54,626 bases of DNA from Lysinibacillus sp. FJAT-14745 (GTDB lineage Bacteria > Bacillota > Bacilli > Bacillales_A > Planococcaceae): positions 178,477 to 233,102 of the forward strand of contig NZ_LITM01000002.1 of assembly GCF_001275675.1 (NCBI RefSeq), written 5' to 3'. The notes beneath the pieces are model-generated. The model searched no databases and was not told the DNA's origin. It saw only the letters and a program-made list of their open reading frames with translations. The number at the start of each line of letters is the position of its first letter. The stretch's first letter is position 1. Both the position numbers and the translations under genes were made by a program. Below are positions 8,012 through 16,603 of the stretch, one piece after another.

Positions 8012-9400
8012 ATGGAGGATTTTATTTTCTTATTCACAGACGAAGAGGCAAAATATAAACAAATTTATCAGCAAATCAAATGGTTAATCGAACAAGGGAG
8101 ATTGTCAACGAATGATTCTCTTCCTTCTATTCGAGGGCTAGCCGAAACTTTACATGTCAGTCGGAATACTACTTTAACTGCCTATGAGCAGCTCGTTGCG
8201 GAAGGATACATACGTGGTGAAGGGCGAAAGGGTTATTTCGTCAATGAATTTGAGCAAGTGTTTCTACAGGAGGAGGAACGACCAAGCCTTACGCAAAAAA
8301 AAACAGCTAACAATGGAAATATCATCATCGACTTTCGGGCTGGCGCTGTCGATCAACAGCATTTTCCACTGAAAGTATGGCGTCAAATCGCCAATCAAGT
8401 ATTACCTTTACAAAAGTGCTATGAATATGGTGATCCTTTCGGCGAGCCACTTTTAAAGGAACAGCTTGTGCATTATTTACTTCAAGCTCGTGGGGTTCAT
8501 GTAAATGAAGAGGACATTATTATCGGTAGCAGCACGCAACAAATGTTAATTTATCTAGGCTTCCTATTAAAGCAAGATTTCCCAAGTGTTATATTAGAAG
8601 ACCCTGGCTACAACGGTGCTCGAGAAGCATTCAAGCTGCATGGCTTTCAAATAGAGACATTACCTGTGCTGGAAAAAGGTGCACAGCTTGAACATTTAGC
8701 GCATTTACATTCGCGCCTACTCTATGTCACACCTTCTCATCATTTCCCATTCGGTGTTTCCATGAGCATTCAGCAGCGACAAGCTTTAATTCAGTGGGCC
8801 AAAAATGTTGATGGCTATATACTTGAAGATGATTATGATGGAGAATTTCGTTATACGCAGCAGCCATTTCCTGCTCTCGCCTCCATCGACAAGTCACGTG
8901 TGATTTATATAGGAACATTTTCCAAATCATTTTTACCAGCTATTCGTTTAAGCTATATGGTGCTACCGAAAGCTCTTGTTCAGCCATATAAAGAACGCTT
9001 TGCTCATTTTGAACATAACGCCTCGTCCTTACATCAATTAACAATGGCGAAATTTATGGAGCAAGGTGAATGGACACGACATATTAAAAGAATGCGCATC
9101 ACCTATAAACATAAAATAAATACTCTTGTAGAGGCACTTAACAAGCAATTCGGAGAAAAAATTACAATACTTGGAGAGCAATCTGGTCTTTATATATTGG
9201 TCAAGGTGCATACCTCATTTTCAGAAGAGCAGCTCATTCAAAATGCACAACAATACGGAGTCAAGGTCTACCCAACGAGCCCATATTTTCTACAACAGCC
9301 AAGCGCCGTGCCTATTATCCAATTAGGCTTTAGTAAATTAAAAATGGAGGAAATCGTCCTCGGTGTGCAACTGCTGAAAAAAGCTTGGATCACAGCATAA
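8012..9400 (+). CDS. MocR/PdxR-type GntR regulator with aminotransferase domain
   Basis: 462 residues. An N-terminal GntR winged helix (~10-75, PSIRGLAETLHVSRNTTLTA) is joined to a fold-type I aminotransferase-like domain. PLP-site landmarks are EDDYDGEFRY and the putative Schiff-base Lys in GTFSKSFLPAIRLSYM. MocR regulators use a PLP-bound amine ligand to switch a nearby promoter, often the divergent one, here the two GNAT genes. The start is the ATG after AAGGAGGG, not the ATG six codons upstream. The shared upstream region (7900-8011) contains TCTAG-centred direct repeats 55 bp apart that could be operator half-sites, but this is weak. Confidence 0.88.
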   Translation: MEDFIFLFTDEEAKYKQIYQQIKWLIEQGRLSTNDSLPSIRGLAETLHVSRNTTLTAYEQLVAEGYIRGEGRKGYFVNEFEQVFLQEEERPSLTQKKTANNGNIIIDFRAGAVDQQHFPLKVWRQIANQVLPLQKCYEYGDPFGEPLLKEQLVHYLLQARGVHVNEEDIIIGSSTQQMLIYLGFLLKQDFPSVILEDPGYNGAREAFKLHGFQIETLPVLEKGAQLEHLAHLHSRLLYVTPSHHFPFGVSMSIQQRQALIQWAKNVDGYILEDDYDGEFRYTQQPFPALASIDKSRVIYIGTFSKSFLPAIRLSYMVLPKALVQPYKERFAHFEHNASSLHQLTMAKFMEQGEWTRHIKRMRITYKHKINTLVEALNKQFGEKITILGEQSGLYILVKVHTSFSEEQLIQNAQQYGVKVYPTSPYFLQQPSAVPIIQLGFSKLKMEEIVLGVQLLKKAWITA

Positions 9401-9402
9401 TA

Positions 9403-9427
9403 AGCCATAACTGTAATGGTTATGGCT
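9403..9427 (+). terminator. likely terminator of the MocR gene
   Basis: AGCCATAAC and GTTATGGCT arms with a 7-base loop lie directly after the stop. The T-rich tail (ACTCTTTAT) is weak. Confidence 0.6.
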
Positions 9428-9620
9428 ACTCTTTATCTCGATAATCATATGTTTCATCAGGCGAATTTAACATAGCGCTCAAATGTATGCTCTATTTTCT
9501 CGATATTGTTAATATATTTTAAACCCTAGCGAGTCTTTTGGTGACCTGATTGCGGTTTTCTCTTGGACCCGAGCCGTTCTCACGCTAACCCGATCAATTT
9601 TCTTTTGAATCCAATAAAAA

Positions 9621-9655
9621 AGGAATCTGCACAGGCTGCCTCTGCACAAATTCCC
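9621..9655 (-). terminator. likely terminator of the Eis-type gene
   Basis: GGAAT-GCA-AGG arms pair with CCT-TGC-ATTCC around a short loop, and TTTTTT follows on the minus strand. It sits ~10 bp after the stop at 9666. Confidence 0.65.
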
Positions 9656-9665
9656 CATAATTTTT

Positions 9666-10889
9666 TTAAAAATAATCAATAAACGTTGGAATGCCTACTG
9701 GTAGTACGGTCTCTAGTAGTGCAATTTCAATAGCATTGCCGTGTAAACGCTCGATTTTTTCTAAATAGCTCGGTCGTTTATAGCCTAGTAACATAGTGGC
9801 GAGTGTTTGAACCGTGAGCTGAATAGCATTTTCAGACTGTGTCTCACTCACCTTTTCAACGGTAACTTTTCCATTCTGCTTCGTTATGACAAATGTGCCA
9901 TTATTCCATGCCACAATGCGATCACTAACAGCGAGTCGAAGTTGAAAATCATTTCCCGTGAATGGGTAGCGTAACAGAAATTCTTTTACGTCTACAATTC
10001 GGGCCATAAAATAAGGGGACACCTTTTGAATAATTTCACTATCCTCTAACAAAAAGGCAACGGCTTCATTGCCGGTTGTTTTACCATAGACATTGTAAAT
10101 CATCGAGCTATGTGCGGAGACAAAATTCCATAAGCCTTTACGCGCCTCTTCCTGCAAATAGACAATTTCATCGATGTAATAATTTTCCTCCATAATACGA
10201 TAAAACATATAGCCTTGGGGTATTTCATCTTCGTCATAATACACAGCAGCCTGGAGGTTCACATCACTATCGATAAATTTTTCCTCCCAAAAATCTTCCT
10301 GAAACTTTTCATTCCAAGCGATACTATTACGAACCATGACACCGTGGGTCTTCGTTGAATAATGTGCATAAATGGTCATAACGTCTTCATGTTTCGGATC
10401 GACACGGCGGATCTTTCCATTTAGGCCACCATAGCGAGGAAGCTGCGTATCCTTGATTTGATATTCCACAATATCACTCATAATTTCCCAGCCCCTTTTA
10501 CGGTAATACGGGATAGAATATGGAAATAAATAGGATATACATTGTCCTTCGTTTCGCATCCGCTCCAGGCTCTCAATAATCAGGCTCTCCATCAAACCAT
10601 GCCCAGAATATTCAGGGTACGTTCCGACAGCAGTAATGCCTCCCATTTCATAAATCTTTCCATGAACATTTACTTCAAAAGGTAGACTTAAAATTTGAGA
10701 TACAAGATGTGAACCATCAAACCAACCAATTGCATGACCTTCATTAAATTGCTTACTTTTGGCATTCACAAAGCGACGATCCTTATGAATGGACATGGAC
10801 ATTTGGAAAACATAATTAAGCAAATCTATAAACTGTGCCATTTCATCTAATCGAATTTCTCGCATGACTAAGCCTTTACGTTGATTCAT
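9666..10889 (-). CDS. Eis-like GNAT acetyltransferase with SCP2-type C-terminal domain
   Basis: 407 residues, the usual length of Eis family proteins. An N-terminal GNAT domain contains GGITAVGTYPEYSGHGLMES (acetyl-CoA loop). It is followed by a second GNAT-like domain and a C-terminal sterol-carrier-protein-like domain (~300-400). Mycobacterial Eis acetylates aminoglycosides and proteins; Bacillales homologues are mostly uncharacterised. The ATG overlaps the TGA of the upstream ATPase gene (ATGA), so the two are translationally coupled. GAGGAGCG precedes it. Confidence 0.85.
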   Translation of the reverse strand: MNQRKGLVMREIRLDEMAQFIDLLNYVFQMSMSIHKDRRFVNAKSKQFNEGHAIGWFDGSHLVSQILSLPFEVNVHGKIYEMGGITAVGTYPEYSGHGLMESLIIESLERMRNEGQCISYLFPYSIPYYRKRGWEIMSDIVEYQIKDTQLPRYGGLNGKIRRVDPKHEDVMTIYAHYSTKTHGVMVRNSIAWNEKFQEDFWEEKFIDSDVNLQAAVYYDEDEIPQGYMFYRIMEENYYIDEIVYLQEEARKGLWNFVSAHSSMIYNVYGKTTGNEAVAFLLEDSEIIQKVSPYFMARIVDVKEFLLRYPFTGNDFQLRLAVSDRIVAWNNGTFVITKQNGKVTVEKVSETQSENAIQLTVQTLATMLLGYKRPSYLEKIERLHGNAIEIALLETVLPVGIPTFIDYF

Positions 10890-11614
10890 GATTCTCGCTC
10901 CTCATCAAATAACTCTGAAAAAATGGTTTCTGGTGCATTTAAAAAGCGCTTCGTAACAATGTAATGTATAGTATCTTCATAACGAACAGACTCAATGTCC
11001 CCATTATCAAAACTATAGATTGTAGCATTTGGATAGCCAAGCAAAATAGGTGAATGTGTGGCGATAATAAATTGCGCCTCATGCTCTAAATCTTTCATAA
11101 TTTTAAGGAGACTAAGCTGTCTAGTCGGTGACAACGCTGCTTCAGGCTCATCCAATAAATAAATGGCTTTCCCCTTAAAGCGATGCATAAATAGCGATAA
11201 AAAGGACTCGCCATGTGATTGATGATGTAGGGACTTACCACCAAAAGCGGTATATTTTCTTGGATCTTCTAACAAATCAATATGACTTGCAAATTGATAA
11301 AATGTTTCCGATCGTAGGAAAAAACCATTCGTCACTTTCGGCATCCATGACAATCGGATATATTCCCCGAGTGAAGACTCCGCCTTATGTACTTCATATA
11401 AATTTTGACGACCACCACCCGCTGTATTAAAATCACAGCGATCAGCTATAGCCTCCAACAATGTTGATTTCCCAGAGCCATTTTCCCCAACAAAGAAGGT
11501 CACATTCGTAGGAAACTCTAGCTCCTGTAAATCCTGCAAGCTTGGTATATTAAAGGGATACTGATCTTTATCTTCTATAGCTCTCTGTAATATCTTACAT
11601 GATTTTAAATACAT
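10886..11614 (-). CDS. AAA/ABC-type ATPase (COG3910-like)
   Basis: 242 residues. Walker A is GENGSGKSTLLEAIA (~42-56), an ABC-like signature region reads HQSHGESFLSLF, and Walker B is YLLDEPEAALS, followed by a His switch in IIATHSPIL. There is no membrane partner, so this is the soluble, SMC/RecF-like class often named predicted ATPase. It is coupled by a 4-bp overlap to the Eis-type acetyltransferase. The role is unknown; single-ATPase genes of this class are widespread and not by themselves a defence signature. Confidence 0.85.
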   Translation of the reverse strand: MYLKSCKILQRAIEDKDQYPFNIPSLQDLQELEFPTNVTFFVGENGSGKSTLLEAIADRCDFNTAGGGRQNLYEVHKAESSLGEYIRLSWMPKVTNGFFLRSETFYQFASHIDLLEDPRKYTAFGGKSLHHQSHGESFLSLFMHRFKGKAIYLLDEPEAALSPTRQLSLLKIMKDLEHEAQFIIATHSPILLGYPNATIYSFDNGDIESVRYEDTIHYIVTKRFLNAPETIFSELFDEERES

Positions 11615-11652
11615 TTTGTTTCCTCCCTTACTACTATTATACCGCGCTTAAA

Positions 11653-12564
11653 CTAATCTGAAACCGACCTTTTCTCTAAATACAAGCTACACACGCCAAA
11701 AATAAACAAAAGACTTATTCCTATCAAGGAAACGGGCGACCACGATAGCCTTGTATCAAACAGCTGAAAGAAAAACGTGAATATTGGTACAAAGCATAAA
11801 CTCATCATTACGCTCAAGGGCGAACAATACTGAATGCCTATCTGCAATAAATACATCGGAAGCATGACACCCACTGCTGTTACTGCGATTATCCATGAAA
11901 TATTTCCCGAGAAATATTTAAAAAATATGTCGAAAGTCGCGAAAAAAGATAGTAAAATTATGCCATAATAGCGATTTGCTATAATCATTGAAGTCGTCCA
12001 GCCAGCCTCACTTAATCTCTTAGAATATATCGTACATAGTACAGCCCCAATTCCACAGCCAACACTTGCTATTAATGCTAAGATTACGAGCCATGTTATG
12101 TCCATTTGAACAGCTGATTTCCCACTAACAACTGCTACTATTAATATAGTACAAGCGATAAATGTCCCTGTGGCAATTACCCATTGTGCTTTCGGAATTG
12201 TTTCCTTGGCGAAAACGGCTAACACTAAGACAAAAAGTGGTCCAATGCCCATCTCAAGCGCACTTACAATCGCTGATTCTACATATTTTAAAGCGAAATA
12301 AAACCCCATACAGGCTAACACGGATGCGACATTCAACTTCACTACAACATTTATATTTCCCTTCCACCGATTAGCTTGTTTCTGTTTGCGTGCAAAAAAA
12401 GAGAAATAAATAGCTGTCATGAAAAAACTAATACCCGTAAATAAAAATGTTGGCACTTCTTGTACTTGCTTCGCATAGAAAACCTGGCTCATCGATGTTA
12501 GTAGCGCTGATATAACAAGTGCCATTAACCCCACTGTCGTTACCTGTTTTTTTGTTATTTCCAT
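11653..12564 (-). CDS. EamA/DMT family transporter under T-box control
   Basis: 303 residues with ten predicted membrane helices in two EamA repeats, e.g. SALEMGIGPLFVLVLAVFA at the end of the first. The family exports or imports amino acids, other metabolites and drugs. AAGGGGGA precedes the ATG. It is the only gene between the T-box leader (12685-12922) and a clear gap, so the T-box should control it. That makes an amino-acid substrate likely, and the leader's specifier reading (CTC) points to leucine or branched-chain amino acids. Confidence 0.88.
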   Translation of the reverse strand: MEITKKQVTTVGLMALVISALLTSMSQVFYAKQVQEVPTFLFTGISFFMTAIYFSFFARKQKQANRWKGNINVVVKLNVASVLACMGFYFALKYVESAIVSALEMGIGPLFVLVLAVFAKETIPKAQWVIATGTFIACTILIVAVVSGKSAVQMDITWLVILALIASVGCGIGAVLCTIYSKRLSEAGWTTSMIIANRYYGIILLSFFATFDIFFKYFSGNISWIIAVTAVGVMLPMYLLQIGIQYCSPLSVMMSLCFVPIFTFFFQLFDTRLSWSPVSLIGISLLFIFGVCSLYLEKRSVSD

Positions 12565-12684
12565 CCCATTGTCCCCCTTTTTTTGACACTAATCTTTATG
12601 GTTTAACATTTTGTCGATGTAGTTGGGCTTTCAAGAAGCCATTTCTAGCGAAGCGTTTCCCATTTCTCTCGTTCCATTTCCCAA

Positions 12685-12922
12685 AATAAAAAAACCTCGT
12701 CTCAAAAAAACATAGAGACGAAGTTATCCGCGGTACCACTCTGATTAGCTAGAAAGCTCACTTTACTATAACGGTAGTTGCCGTTCATGCTTATTTTATT
12801 CAGCATGAAAAACTCCTGGACGAGTTCACAAATGGTTTGCGATGATTTTCACCAGCCATCACCTCTCTAAAGCAAACTACATCCATTACTACTTCCAATC
12901 ATTGTTAAATTATTTTCGATAC
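12685..12922 (-). promoter_or_regulatory. T-box leader with terminator (specifier probably CTC, Leu)
   Basis: On the minus strand the order is: stem I with AGTA on the 5' side and GAA-CTC-G on the 3' side of the specifier loop; the upper arm GTTTGC/GCAAAC; further stems; the T-box signature AGAGTGGTACCGCGG (complement at ~12728-12742); then the terminator stem CGTCTC/GAGACG with TTTTTTT. Uncharged tRNA binding at the specifier and at the UGG bulge would favour the antiterminator. CTC fits the known rule that a purine follows the specifier; TCG (Ser), one base later, does not. About 120 bp separate the terminator and the transporter start. Confidence 0.93.
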
Positions 12923-12951
12923 ATCATAATTCATTTCAACTTTTTCGTCAA
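12923..12951 (-). promoter_or_regulatory. sigma-A promoter of the T-box transcript
   Basis: TTGACG (complement at 12946-12951), a 17-bp spacer and TATGAT (12923-12928) read on the minus strand. The start point would fall just before stem I of the T-box. Confidence 0.8.
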
Positions 12952-13024
12952 GCAACTATCCAAAATAAGTTCCCCGGAAGTATAACAAATGTTCTATATT
13001 ATAGGTTCTTTTCATACATTGAGT

Positions 13025-13104
13025 AAAACCTTCCCCTTGCTAATTATCCTCATAAAAACCATGTCTCTTTTACATTACATATAAGGAATAAAGGAAGGTT
13101 TTTT
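13025..13104 (+). promoter_or_regulatory. possible attenuator hairpin before the 71-aa gene
   Basis: AAAACCTTCC (13025-13034) is complementary to GGAAGGTTTT (13093-13102), and six Ts follow, as in a terminator, but the loop is 58 bases. It ends ~35 bp before the start of the 13139 gene. It could be a transcription attenuator or an unrelated terminator reading into the gene. Confidence 0.35.
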
Positions 13105-13138
13105 CTAGGTTAATAAAACATTTATAAGGAGAAGAATT

Positions 13139-13354
13139 ATGTTTGTAACTCATTTCTATGAAAACAAGACGTCCGTTTTAAGTCAGCTGCTTGTAAATTT
13201 ACCTACTGTCGAAGAGAACATAAAAATTAAAGGACGTAAAGCCAAAGTTGTTCAGATTACTCAAATAGACGACCACAACTATCAAATAAGTATCATTTTT
13301 GAAAAAATACCTAAAAAACAACCATTAAAAGACATTGGGAAGAAAAAGAGATAG
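13139..13354 (+). CDS. small hypothetical protein
   Basis: 71 residues, no signal peptide or membrane helix. A likely beta-rich core (RKAKVVQITQIDDHNYQISI) carries a strongly basic C-terminal tail (KKQPLKDIGKKKR) that could contact nucleic acid. AAGGAGAAG precedes the ATG, and a clear terminator follows. No family is recognised. It is flanked by the T-box region on one side and the Fur-controlled promoter on the other and appears to be a single-gene unit. Confidence 0.65.
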   Translation: MFVTHFYENKTSVLSQLLVNLPTVEENIKIKGRKAKVVQITQIDDHNYQISIIFEKIPKKQPLKDIGKKKR

Positions 13355-13372
13355 CTCTTCCCTTTTTATTTG

Positions 13373-13400
13373 CCGACGCTATCATTTAATGGTAGCGTCT
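13373..13400 (+). terminator. terminator of the 71-aa gene
   Basis: GACGCTATC and GGTAGCGTC arms with a short A/T loop, followed by TTACCTTTT. Confidence 0.75.
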
Positions 13401-13487
13401 TACCTTTTAAAAAGCGGGTATCGGACTCTAAGAGAAAAAATCATCGCGAACCATTCTCAACTATATAAATGGCTTAAAGAAAAGTAT

Positions 13488-13523
13488 TTGACTTTTTAAT
13501 TGATAACGATTATCATTATCAAT
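13488..13523 (+). promoter_or_regulatory. promoter overlapped by a Fur box
   Basis: TTGACT (13488-13493), a 17-bp spacer and TATCAT (13511-13516) form a sigma-A promoter. The palindrome at 13499-13523 (core TGATAACGATTATCATTATC) matches the Bacillus Fur box with two mismatched pairs and covers the spacer and -10. Iron-loaded Fur would block this promoter. The first gene downstream is fumC, 220 bp away, past a long hairpin. Confidence 0.85.
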
Positions 13524-13574
13524 AGATTATTTCTTCACTCCGAAATGCTTAGTTCAGAATCCCCCTATTTTTTT

Positions 13575-13644
13575 GAAATAAGCATGTATCAAACGGATAT
13601 TCTTACATCAGACTAAGAATATCCGTTTGATACATGCTTATTTC
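13575..13644 (+). other. 31-bp perfect hairpin in the leader between the Fur promoter and fumC
   Basis: Arms 13575-13605 and 13614-13644 are perfect inverted complements of 31 bp around the 8-base loop CATCAGAC. No T-run follows the right arm, so it is not a normal terminator. An RNA from the Fur promoter would carry it at about +50 to +120. The bases that follow (TTTCAGCAG...TGACACCC) resemble the right part of the 44655-44970 element. The rest of the 384-bp gap from 13355 to 13738 holds only the preceding terminator and the Fur promoter. Confidence 0.9.
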
Positions 13645-13738
13645 AGCAGATGTTTTGACACCCGATGAAAAAAGTTAAATTCTCCGTCGGATGTTTAATT
13701 AATTGGAGAGATTTACATAAATAAAGGAGCTGTTTTAC

Positions 13739-15130
13739 ATGGATTATCGTATTGAAAAAGACACAATGGGTGAAATTAAAGTACCTGCAGATAAAATTTG
13801 GGGTGCTCAAACACAGCGCAGTAAAGAGAATTTCCAAATTGGAACAGAACAAATGCCCATTGAGCTAATTCAAGCAATGGCCATTTTAAAGAAAAGTGCT
13901 GCGATCGCTAATCATAAATTAGGAAAGCTTTCAGAACTAAAAGCAAATGCGATTGTGCAAGCAGCTGATGAAATTTTAAAGGGTCAATGGAACGATCAAT
14001 TCCCTCTTGTAGTTTGGCAGACTGGTAGTGGTACACAGTCAAATATGAACGTCAATGAGGTAATTGCGCATCGTGCAAACCAACTTTTACAAAATGCTGG
14101 AGAGGCTGAACGTATCCATCCAAACGATGATGTCAATAAATCTCAAAGCTCAAACGATACTTTCCCAACAGCTTTGCATATTGCAGCAGTGTTAAAAGTT
14201 GAAGATTATTTACTGCCTCGACTACGCTTACTAAAAGCAACACTTGATGACAAGGCAGAGAATTTTAAAGATATTATTAAAATTGGTCGTACTCATTTAC
14301 AAGACGCAACACCACTTACCCTAGGTCAAGAAATTAGTGGCTGGGCAGCAATGCTTGCTAAATCTGAGCAAATGATTGTCCAAAATATTGAATATATGAA
14401 GGAACTAGCAATTGGTGGAACTGCAGTTGGTACGGGTATTAACGCACATCCCGAATTTGGTGAGCGTGTAGCAGTGGAAATTAGTGAATTAACAGGAAAA
14501 CAATTTACTTCTGCAGCAAATAAATTCCATGCATTGACGAGTCATGATGAAGCCGTTGTCGCACATGGCGCATTAAAGGCTCTTGCAGCTGACTTGATGA
14601 AAATTGCCAATGATGTTCGCTGGTTAGCAAGTGGTCCTCGTTCCGGTATCGGTGAAATTACGATTCCAGAAAACGAGCCAGGCTCATCCATTATGCCAGG
14701 TAAAGTAAATCCAACGCAAAGTGAAGCAATGACGATGGTTGTTACACAAGTCGTTGGCAATGATGCAACCATTGCCTTTGCCGCTTCTCAAGGTAATTTT
14801 GAGCTAAATGTCTTTAAGCCAGTCATTATCTATAACTTCTTACAATCAACTCGGCTACTAGCAGACACCATGAAATCATTTAATGATCATTGTGCTGTCG
14901 GCATCGAGCCAAATAAAGAAGTGCTTGACCATAATTTACGAAACTCATTAATGCTTGTAACCGCACTAAACCCTTACATCGGTTATGAAAATGCTGCAAA
15001 AATTGCGAAGAAAGCCCATACAGAAGGGACAACATTAAAAGAAGCAGCGATTGCATCTGGTTTACTAACAGAAGAACAGTTCGATGAATACGTGGACCCT
15101 GCGACGATGATTTATCCAAATGTAAAGTAG
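13739..15130 (+). CDS. fumC: class II fumarate hydratase
   Basis: 463 residues, the normal length. It interconverts fumarate and L-malate in the TCA cycle in the cytoplasm. Family landmarks are [40 protein letters not shown] and the fumarase/aspartase signature [11 protein letters not shown] with its catalytic Ser loop. Class II fumarases need no iron-sulfur cluster, so control by Fur makes sense: the enzyme would be favoured when iron is scarce. The malate genes at 48-52 kb are far away and not linked. The start is the ATG after AAAGGAGC. Confidence 0.97.
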   Translation: MDYRIEKDTMGEIKVPADKIWGAQTQRSKENFQIGTEQMPIELIQAMAILKKSAAIANHKLGKLSELKANAIVQAADEILKGQWNDQFPLVVWQTGSGTQSNMNVNEVIAHRANQLLQNAGEAERIHPNDDVNKSQSSNDTFPTALHIAAVLKVEDYLLPRLRLLKATLDDKAENFKDIIKIGRTHLQDATPLTLGQEISGWAAMLAKSEQMIVQNIEYMKELAIGGTAVGTGINAHPEFGERVAVEISELTGKQFTSAANKFHALTSHDEAVVAHGALKALAADLMKIANDVRWLASGPRSGIGEITIPENEPGSSIMPGKVNPTQSEAMTMVVTQVVGNDATIAFAASQGNFELNVFKPVIIYNFLQSTRLLADTMKSFNDHCAVGIEPNKEVLDHNLRNSLMLVTALNPYIGYENAAKIAKKAHTEGTTLKEAAIASGLLTEEQFDEYVDPATMIYPNVK

Positions 15131-15261
15131 CAGGAATGCAAGTTAATCACACAGCACCTTCAAAACATTAATATCTCAACGTATATTACTGCATGTTTCT
15201 GGGGCTTAGTGGGGCTAATTAAAAACGATTTGGTGGGCATGTTTATAGGAATGCGTGATAG

Positions 15262-15291
15262 AGATTGGGGCTAATTGCTTCAATCTTTTTT
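15262..15291 (+). terminator. fumC terminator
   Basis: A 10-bp stem (AGATTGGGGC with GCTTCAATCT, two G-T pairs), loop TAATT and a T6 run. It lies ~130 bp after fumC, with nothing coding between. Confidence 0.85.
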
Positions 15292-15303
15292 GTTGGTCCA
15301 TTA

Positions 15304-15331
15304 TAAAAAATAGCACTGTTTGACACAGTGC
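15304..15331 (-). terminator. terminator of the zinc-ribbon-like gene
   Basis: GCACTGT and ACAGTGC arms are followed on the minus strand by TATTTTTTA, just after the gene ending at 15357. Confidence 0.75.
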
Positions 15332-15356
15332 ATTTCTAGGTCCATTAGATAACCCT

Positions 15357-15692
15357 TCACAGATAATTGTGGAAGGTAACTTTATTTTCAAAATAACTAC
15401 AGTTAGCACAAAGATAATCTTTATTTATAAATATAGCACTGTTCATATTTGACCAAGGAATATGTTCAGAACATCTTTCGCATTTATCTACATACTTATC
15501 ACGTAAAATACCATTCTCTAAAAAGACATACCATTGTTTATCCGATAAACTTTCAGGTCCATTTTTTATGACAAGCAACGATATTTCTAACGCTTCACCA
15601 TCGTCAAATCTATTCTCGCTAATTAGTTCTTTCAAATATGAAATAAATTCAGATTCTCTTATTATTCTCTGTTTAAGCTGGTCGCTTTGCAT
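15357..15692 (-). CDS. hypothetical protein with a possible zinc ribbon
   Basis: 111 residues. The N-terminal ~65 residues are helical and acidic. The C-terminal part has CERCSEHIPW...CANCSYF, two CxxC pairs ~24 residues apart that could bind zinc. No signal peptide or membrane helix is present. AAGGAGAGG precedes the ATG. It is a single-gene unit; no family is recognised. Confidence 0.7.
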   Translation of the reverse strand: MQSDQLKQRIIRESEFISYLKELISENRFDDGEALEISLLVIKNGPESLSDKQWYVFLENGILRDKYVDKCERCSEHIPWSNMNSAIFINKDYLCANCSYFENKVTFHNYL

Positions 15693-15790
15693 AAAACCTC
15701 TCCTTTTTTCATCTACTTTAATTCGATAAAAGGAAAAGAATCCCCTTCCAATATATCGACAAACATCCTATTCACATGTCAACCATCCAT

Positions 15791-15828
15791 AAAAAATTGC
15801 CCCCTTATCAAATTAATAAGAGAGCAAT
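15791..15828 (-). terminator. terminator of the secreted protein gene
   Basis: ATTGC-CTTAT and ATAAG-GCAAT arms, followed by TTTTTTA on the minus strand, ~38 bp after the stop at 15866. Confidence 0.7.
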
Positions 15829-15865
15829 ATATAATTCATAATCTATCACTTATCTTCAACTGACT

Positions 15866-16603
15866 TTAATAGATTGGCTTTAAAATACCTACGGGAAGCC
15901 AAATACATTGATCGTCATTTGCTTCCAAGTTTTCCTTTACACATAGATAAGCATTAATTGAATCACTCACTGAATAAACAATGCTTCCTTTTTGCATGAC
16001 TTTTTCAGTTTTAGAATCTATTAATGGATAGGATTTCGCATCGGTATCTTCTGTTACCTCATAACGTACACCTGTTTTTCTAAATTTTGTATCAGCTACT
16101 TTCATATCTGAACCAGGATAAGACTTTTCACACTTTAGCCCTTCCCCATCGCTCTTGCAATATTTCAACGTTTGATTACCATTCATATCAGTTATTGATG
16201 AATCACGCCATTCGGTGAACATTTTCCCATATCCTCCGCTATCACGATTAATGTTTATATAAGTTGGATTTGGATAGAAGGATGCGCGAATTTTCATTGG
16301 AACTTCTTTAAAAACTACCAGATTGGTTGCTTGTACCCGATATTGCCCCATTTGATAAAATGTTTTGCCATCATATTTTTCAATATCGTACGTTTTAAAG
16401 TAATTATTTCGCTTCACCACTAGCGAATCAAATGTACCATCTTCATTTTTCTTGTATACCTTGATGTCTTTTGTAAAGGTCATTTTTCCTGTTTGGTCTT
16501 TATATACATCTGCTCCATCATACCTTACGATAGCCTCTGATTTTGTTGGATTTACTACTGCAAATACGAATGCTGTTAGTAACACAATAAATAATTTTTT
16601 CAT
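15866..16603 (-). CDS. secreted protein, paralogue of the gene at 1-184
   Basis: 245 residues. A signal peptide (KKLFIVLLTAFVFAVVNPTK) is followed by a mostly beta, extracellular domain. Conserved stretches shared with the gene at base 1 include YDGADVYKDQTGKMTF and KDIKVYKK. Four Cys occur in the second half (KYCKSDGEGLKCEK, AYLCV, QCIWLP) and could form disulfides. The upstream regions of the two genes are also alike for ~100 bp, so promoter and gene were duplicated together. No family is recognised; the C-terminal part looks SH3-like, which is only an impression. Confidence 0.75.
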   Translation of the reverse strand: MKKLFIVLLTAFVFAVVNPTKSEAIVRYDGADVYKDQTGKMTFTKDIKVYKKNEDGTFDSLVVKRNNYFKTYDIEKYDGKTFYQMGQYRVQATNLVVFKEVPMKIRASFYPNPTYININRDSGGYGKMFTEWRDSSITDMNGNQTLKYCKSDGEGLKCEKSYPGSDMKVADTKFRKTGVRYEVTEDTDAKSYPLIDSKTEKVMQKGSIVYSVSDSINAYLCVKENLEANDDQCIWLPVGILKPIY

